Source of the DNA: Candidatus Methanoperedentaceae archaeon GB37
GTDB lineage: Archaea > Halobacteriota > Methanosarcinia > Methanosarcinales > EX4572-44
Assembly: GCA_905171695.1 (NCBI GenBank)
Contig: LR991653.1
Coordinates: forward strand, 1,722,150-1,786,149
Length of the DNA stretch: 64,000 nt
Direction: 5' to 3'
Below the pieces are notes generated by a model. The model worked only from the letters and a program-made list of their open reading frames with translations. It did not search any database and had not been told where the DNA came from. This document shows positions 61,251 to 64,000 of the stretch, in pieces. The position numbers and the translations under genes are program-made. The number at the start of each line of letters is the position of its first letter. Positions within the stretch are counted from its first letter, which is position 1.

Positions 61251-61649
61251 ATGAATCTTAAGAATATAGGTCTCTATTCGGCTTTGATCGGAGGAATAAC
61301 CGCAATAATCGGCGCGCTCGAGGTCATATTCGTCTTCACAGGGACCGACTCCTGGATACCAGCAGACCTCTTCGGAGGACTCGCACTTCTCGTGATCGCA
61401 GCAGTCTACCTCTCAGGAAACGGTGAACTCATATCAAAACAAGAAGAAGGGCTCTCCTTCGCACTCACAGGAACAATACTCACAATGGTATTCGGCAGCC
61501 TATACACCCTGATCATGGGCACAGACTATCTGATGTACCTCCTCGGCGAGGCTGATGAGTTCTTGATCATAACCGAGCTAAGACCAGAGATACTCCTCCT
61601 CGTGGCGACACTCCCACTCGCAAGATACCTGATAAAGAGAGAAGAGTGA
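61251..61649 (+). CDS. Small membrane protein downstream of feoB
   Basis: A 132-residue protein with four hydrophobic helices (LYSALIGGITAIIGALEVIFVF, FGGLALLVIAAVYL, ALTGTILTMVFGSLYTLIMG, LRPEILLLVATLPLARYLI). The ATG is 1 base after the feoB stop, so it is translated with it. No family recognised. It may be an accessory subunit of the transporter, by position only. Confidence 0.72.
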   Translation: MNLKNIGLYSALIGGITAIIGALEVIFVFTGTDSWIPADLFGGLALLVIAAVYLSGNGELISKQEEGLSFALTGTILTMVFGSLYTLIMGTDYLMYLLGEADEFLIITELRPEILLLVATLPLARYLIKREE

Positions 61650-61713
61650 GAGAACCCACTCCCCCGAGACCTCTCCGAGACCTCTCTCCCTCTCTCGCCC
61701 GCCTCTCACCTCT

Positions 61714-62124
61714 CTATAGGTTCACCCGTTTTCCTGCGTTCTGCCCTGGTGTTGCATTGTAGATCTTTCTTACTCGTAGCTTGAAGACCGCTTTTACTGG
61801 ATAATCTGGCATGAGCTCTCTTGCGAGCGTGATGTATGGCGAGTGTTCGCCCTCGATGTACTCGGCGTCTCCCTCGATATTATAACCCTTCATCTCATCC
61901 CTGTCGATCACGAGGATGGCTGCTCTCGGGTTGTTCTTCAGGTTGTTCGCTGTCTTGCCACCACGGATAGCAGGTATTATAATGGTGCGCCTGTCCTCAA
62001 GCAGTCTCGCCACTCGGAAAGGGCGAATGTGCGGTTCGCCCACACTGCTCACGGTAGCAAGTGGTATGTACGTCTCACGCATTGCTATCTTCATCACGGC
62101 TTCTATCTCTTCTCTTACCGGCAT
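61714..62124 (-). CDS. Pyridoxamine 5'-phosphate oxidase-like flavin/F420-binding protein
   Basis: A 136-residue split-barrel protein. The ATG at 62124 is preceded by GGGAGGG; the longer open frame to 62226 lacks a start signal. Barrel strands: YIPLATVSSVGEPHIRPFRV, IIIPAIRGGKTANNLKNNPRAAI, LVIDRDEMKGYNIEGDAEYI, KAVFKLRVRKIYNATPG. Typical archaeal members bind FMN or F420 and act as small reductases. The convergent 60 bases to the preceding gene are pyrimidine-rich on the plus strand and may serve termination. Confidence 0.82.
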   Translation of the reverse strand: MPVREEIEAVMKIAMRETYIPLATVSSVGEPHIRPFRVARLLEDRRTIIIPAIRGGKTANNLKNNPRAAILVIDRDEMKGYNIEGDAEYIEGEHSPYITLARELMPDYPVKAVFKLRVRKIYNATPGQNAGKRVNL

Positions 62125-62264
62125 CTCTCTAATCCCTCCCTTATCGGTCTGCAGGTATCTGAAGTTTGCGGAAGCATAATAGAAGAGCAAAGTTAGGGGG
62201 TGAAAGACCCCAAAATTATCTTGCAACAGGTCTATTATTTATAGCGAGCATACTCTTTTCCGCC

Positions 62265-64000
62265 GTGAGTAATGAAAGAACTCCGACTGGCGAGAGAGAT
62301 CTGCTCTGCAGGTACCTGCCGATCCTGAGATGGCTACCGGAATACAAGCCTTCCTGGTTGCGTCACGATCTCGTCGCCGGGCTGACCATCTGGGCGGTAC
62401 TCATACCGGAAGCGATGGCTTATGCCGGGATTGCTGGAGTCTCCCCTATAGTGGGATTGTACACTCTTCCAATACCGCTCTTCCTGTACGTTATCCTCGG
62501 CACGTCACGCACACTTGTTGTGGGTCCTGACTCGGCGGTGTGCCTCATCTCCGCAAGCGCTGTTGGTGCACTGGCTCTTCGTGGCACGGCCGAGTATCTA
62601 GCGCTCACAACGGCGATGGCGATAGTGGTCGGAGTGTTTCTCGTACTCTTTGGACTTCTGCGGATGGGCTGGATAGCCGACTTTATCTCGATTCCGGTGA
62701 TGGCAGGTTTTCTCGAGGGAGTGGTTCTCGTCACAATCATCGGTCAGGTGCCAAAGCTCTTCGGGCTTGATGGTGGTTATGGTGGCAACTTCTTTCAAAG
62801 GCTTCTCTCTATTCTTTATGAGCTGCCAGATACCAACGTGAAAACATTGATCATCGGTCTTGGCAGCATCGTCTTGATCATTGCAATAGATCGGTATATT
62901 CCGAAGCTACCGGCTGCACTGACGACCATTGCAATCTCTATCGCGGCAGTTTCAGCTCTGAATCTGGGAGGCGAAGGCGTTGACGTTGTCGGCACACTCA
63001 GCACCGGCTTACCGCCAATCGGTTTACCGGATGTGAGTCTTGAGGATTATCTGGCTCTTATCCCGGGCGCTCTCGTGATAGTTATGCTTGGCTACATAGA
63101 GTCGCTTGGCGCAGCCACTGGTGCTGCCTCGAATGATGGTGAAAGTGAAAGGATCGACCCGGATCGGGAGTTGGTTGCATTGGGCGCTGCCAATCTGGGC
63201 GCAGGCTTGAGCTCGGGGTTTGTTGTTGCGGGCAGCCTTTCGAAGACATCGGTTGCTATGAAGGCAGGCGGGAGGACGCAGATCAGCCAGCTTGTAAGCG
63301 CCGTTCTCACAATCCTGACACTCCTTCTACTGATGCCGCTATTCACCAACCTCCCGGAGGCGACGCTTGCAGGAATCGTGATCGTTGCGATGCTCGGTCT
63401 TGACCAGACTGCCAGACTCAAGAAGGCGATGAGACTCAGTCGCACAGAGTTTGCACTCAGCATAACCTCTCTTGCTGGTGTACTTACCATCGGCGTCCTC
63501 CATGGCGTGGGTCTTGGAGTTGTTCTCTCACTCCTCGTCTTAATTAAGAAGGCATGCCGTCCAGGAACGGCTGTACTGGGCAGAGTTCCAGGTGAGAGGA
63601 CATACTATCGGGATATCCGTAGGCGGCCTGATGCAGAAACGATTCCAGGACTGCTCATCTTCCGCTTTGATGCAAGACTCATCTTCTTTAACTGTAACTT
63701 CTTTGCAAGCGAGGTCAAGCGATGCATCGCCGAAGCCAGTGAGCCTGTGAAGACGGTCTTGATCGATGCAGAAGCCATGAACGACATCGACATCACAGGC
63801 GCTGAATGCCTGATAAGGCTGAACACGGAGTTGAACCGCAGAGGTATCATTATCTCCCTCTCCCATGTGAGGGATCCACTGCGAGACAAGATGGAGAGGA
63901 TGGGAGTTATCGATGCGATCGGAGCAGATCACATCTACGAGACCACGAGGGATGGCGTCGATGCCTTCATCAGATCAAGGAGAATGGAAGACTTCCCGAA
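62265..64000 (+). CDS. SulP family anion permease with STAS domain (3' end beyond the window)
   Basis: At least 578 residues, GTG start at 62265, open to the window edge. The N-terminus reads YLPILRWLPEYKPSWLRHDL then GLTIWAVLIPEAMAYAGIAG, the SulP consensus for the first membrane helices, and GTSRTLVVGPDSAVCLISA near 85. About eleven more helices follow, then a cytoplasmic STAS domain (from about 450; VLIDAEAMNDIDITGAECLI). SulP proteins carry sulfate, bicarbonate or other anions. The gene is not in the feo operon. Confidence 0.9.
   Translation, partial: MSNERTPTGERDLLCRYLPILRWLPEYKPSWLRHDLVAGLTIWAVLIPEAMAYAGIAGVSPIVGLYTLPIPLFLYVILGTSRTLVVGPDSAVCLISASAVGALALRGTAEYLALTTAMAIVVGVFLVLFGLLRMGWIADFISIPVMAGFLEGVVLVTIIGQVPKLFGLDGGYGGNFFQRLLSILYELPDTNVKTLIIGLGSIVLIIAIDRYIPKLPAALTTIAISIAAVSALNLGGEGVDVVGTLSTGLPPIGLPDVSLEDYLALIPGALVIVMLGYIESLGAATGAASNDGESERIDPDRELVALGAANLGAGLSSGFVVAGSLSKTSVAMKAGGRTQISQLVSAVLTILTLLLLMPLFTNLPEATLAGIVIVAMLGLDQTARLKKAMRLSRTEFALSITSLAGVLTIGVLHGVGLGVVLSLLVLIKKACRPGTAVLGRVPGERTYYRDIRRRPDAETIPGLLIFRFDARLIFFNCNFFASEVKRCIAEASEPVKTVLIDAEAMNDIDITGAECLIRLNTELNRRGIIISLSHVRDPLRDKMERMGVIDAIGADHIYETTRDGVDAFIRSRRMEDFP

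Overview
The window comes from a euryarchaeon of the methanogen/ANME-type lineages within Halobacteriota. The evidence is a set of one-carbon and F420 genes (F420-dependent methylene-H4MPT dehydrogenase, CofC, a probable methanofuran enzyme MfnD, DUF2115) next to archaeal information genes (PolD DP2, class I LysRS, Kae1, Rio2, NAC, AK6/Fap7 homologue) and a CdrS-FtsZ2 division operon. Intact FolD, GlyA and dihydropteroate synthase genes and a probable futalosine-pathway enzyme (MqnC type) suggest a folate-using and possibly menaquinone-using member, such as a Syntrophoarchaeum/ANME-1-like or Archaeoglobus-like relative. That placement is an inference; no 16S or mcr gene is present to settle it.

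Layout. 0-5.3 kb: glyA-folD-folP, divergent from glmM and a GMP synthase glutaminase subunit. 5.4-7 kb: cdrS-ftsZ2 plus a new 54-residue ORF. 7-16 kb: PHP phosphoesterase, Nudix, cupredoxin-like lipoprotein, aroD, mqnC, rio2, a surface papain-like protease, tRNA-Ser, DUF2115, mtd, cofC. 16-25.5 kb: small membrane proteins, a methyltransferase, kae1, a membrane-tethered winged-helix regulator, polD2, ADP-dependent sugar kinase. 25.7-32.1 kb is an accessory zone: a type IV pilin, a strong RNA hairpin, a three-copy VapBC-like array in stages of decay, tRNA-Phe, an AI-2E family permease, a PGF-CTERM-like surface protein, and remnants of one IS6/IS240-like element at two places in opposite orientation. 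32-39.8 kb: mfnD, argD-hisC-AK6-CDP-alcohol transferase, xseA-xseB, cobT.

39.9-47.2 kb is an AT-rich island on the minus strand. It has a decayed transposase at one edge, then five tightly packed genes: DNA methyltransferase, PLD-nuclease/DEAH helicase, a 60-residue protein, a DndD/Rad50-like ABC ATPase with a zinc hook, and an unrecognised 125-residue protein. A 14-bp inverted repeat flanks it. It looks like a self-contained DNA modification/defence system that is neither classical Dnd nor DISARM nor a standard restriction-modification locus.

47.4-53.7 kb returns to housekeeping genes (NAC, IscA-like, lysS, aroE-tyrA, a radical SAM activase, an HTH-CBS regulator). 53.8-61.6 kb is a metal-homeostasis region. 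Three promoters share one composite DtxR/IdeR-like operator: a CCTAA-N5-TTAGG palindrome, then ATACCTAAC 14-15 nt further on. They drive an exported CbiX-FmdE fusion with an anchored partner, a 54-residue protein with a DUF2325 protein, and a feo operon with an unusual three-domain FeoA protein, FeoA, a coiled-coil FeoA variant and FeoB. The window ends inside a SulP anion transporter gene.
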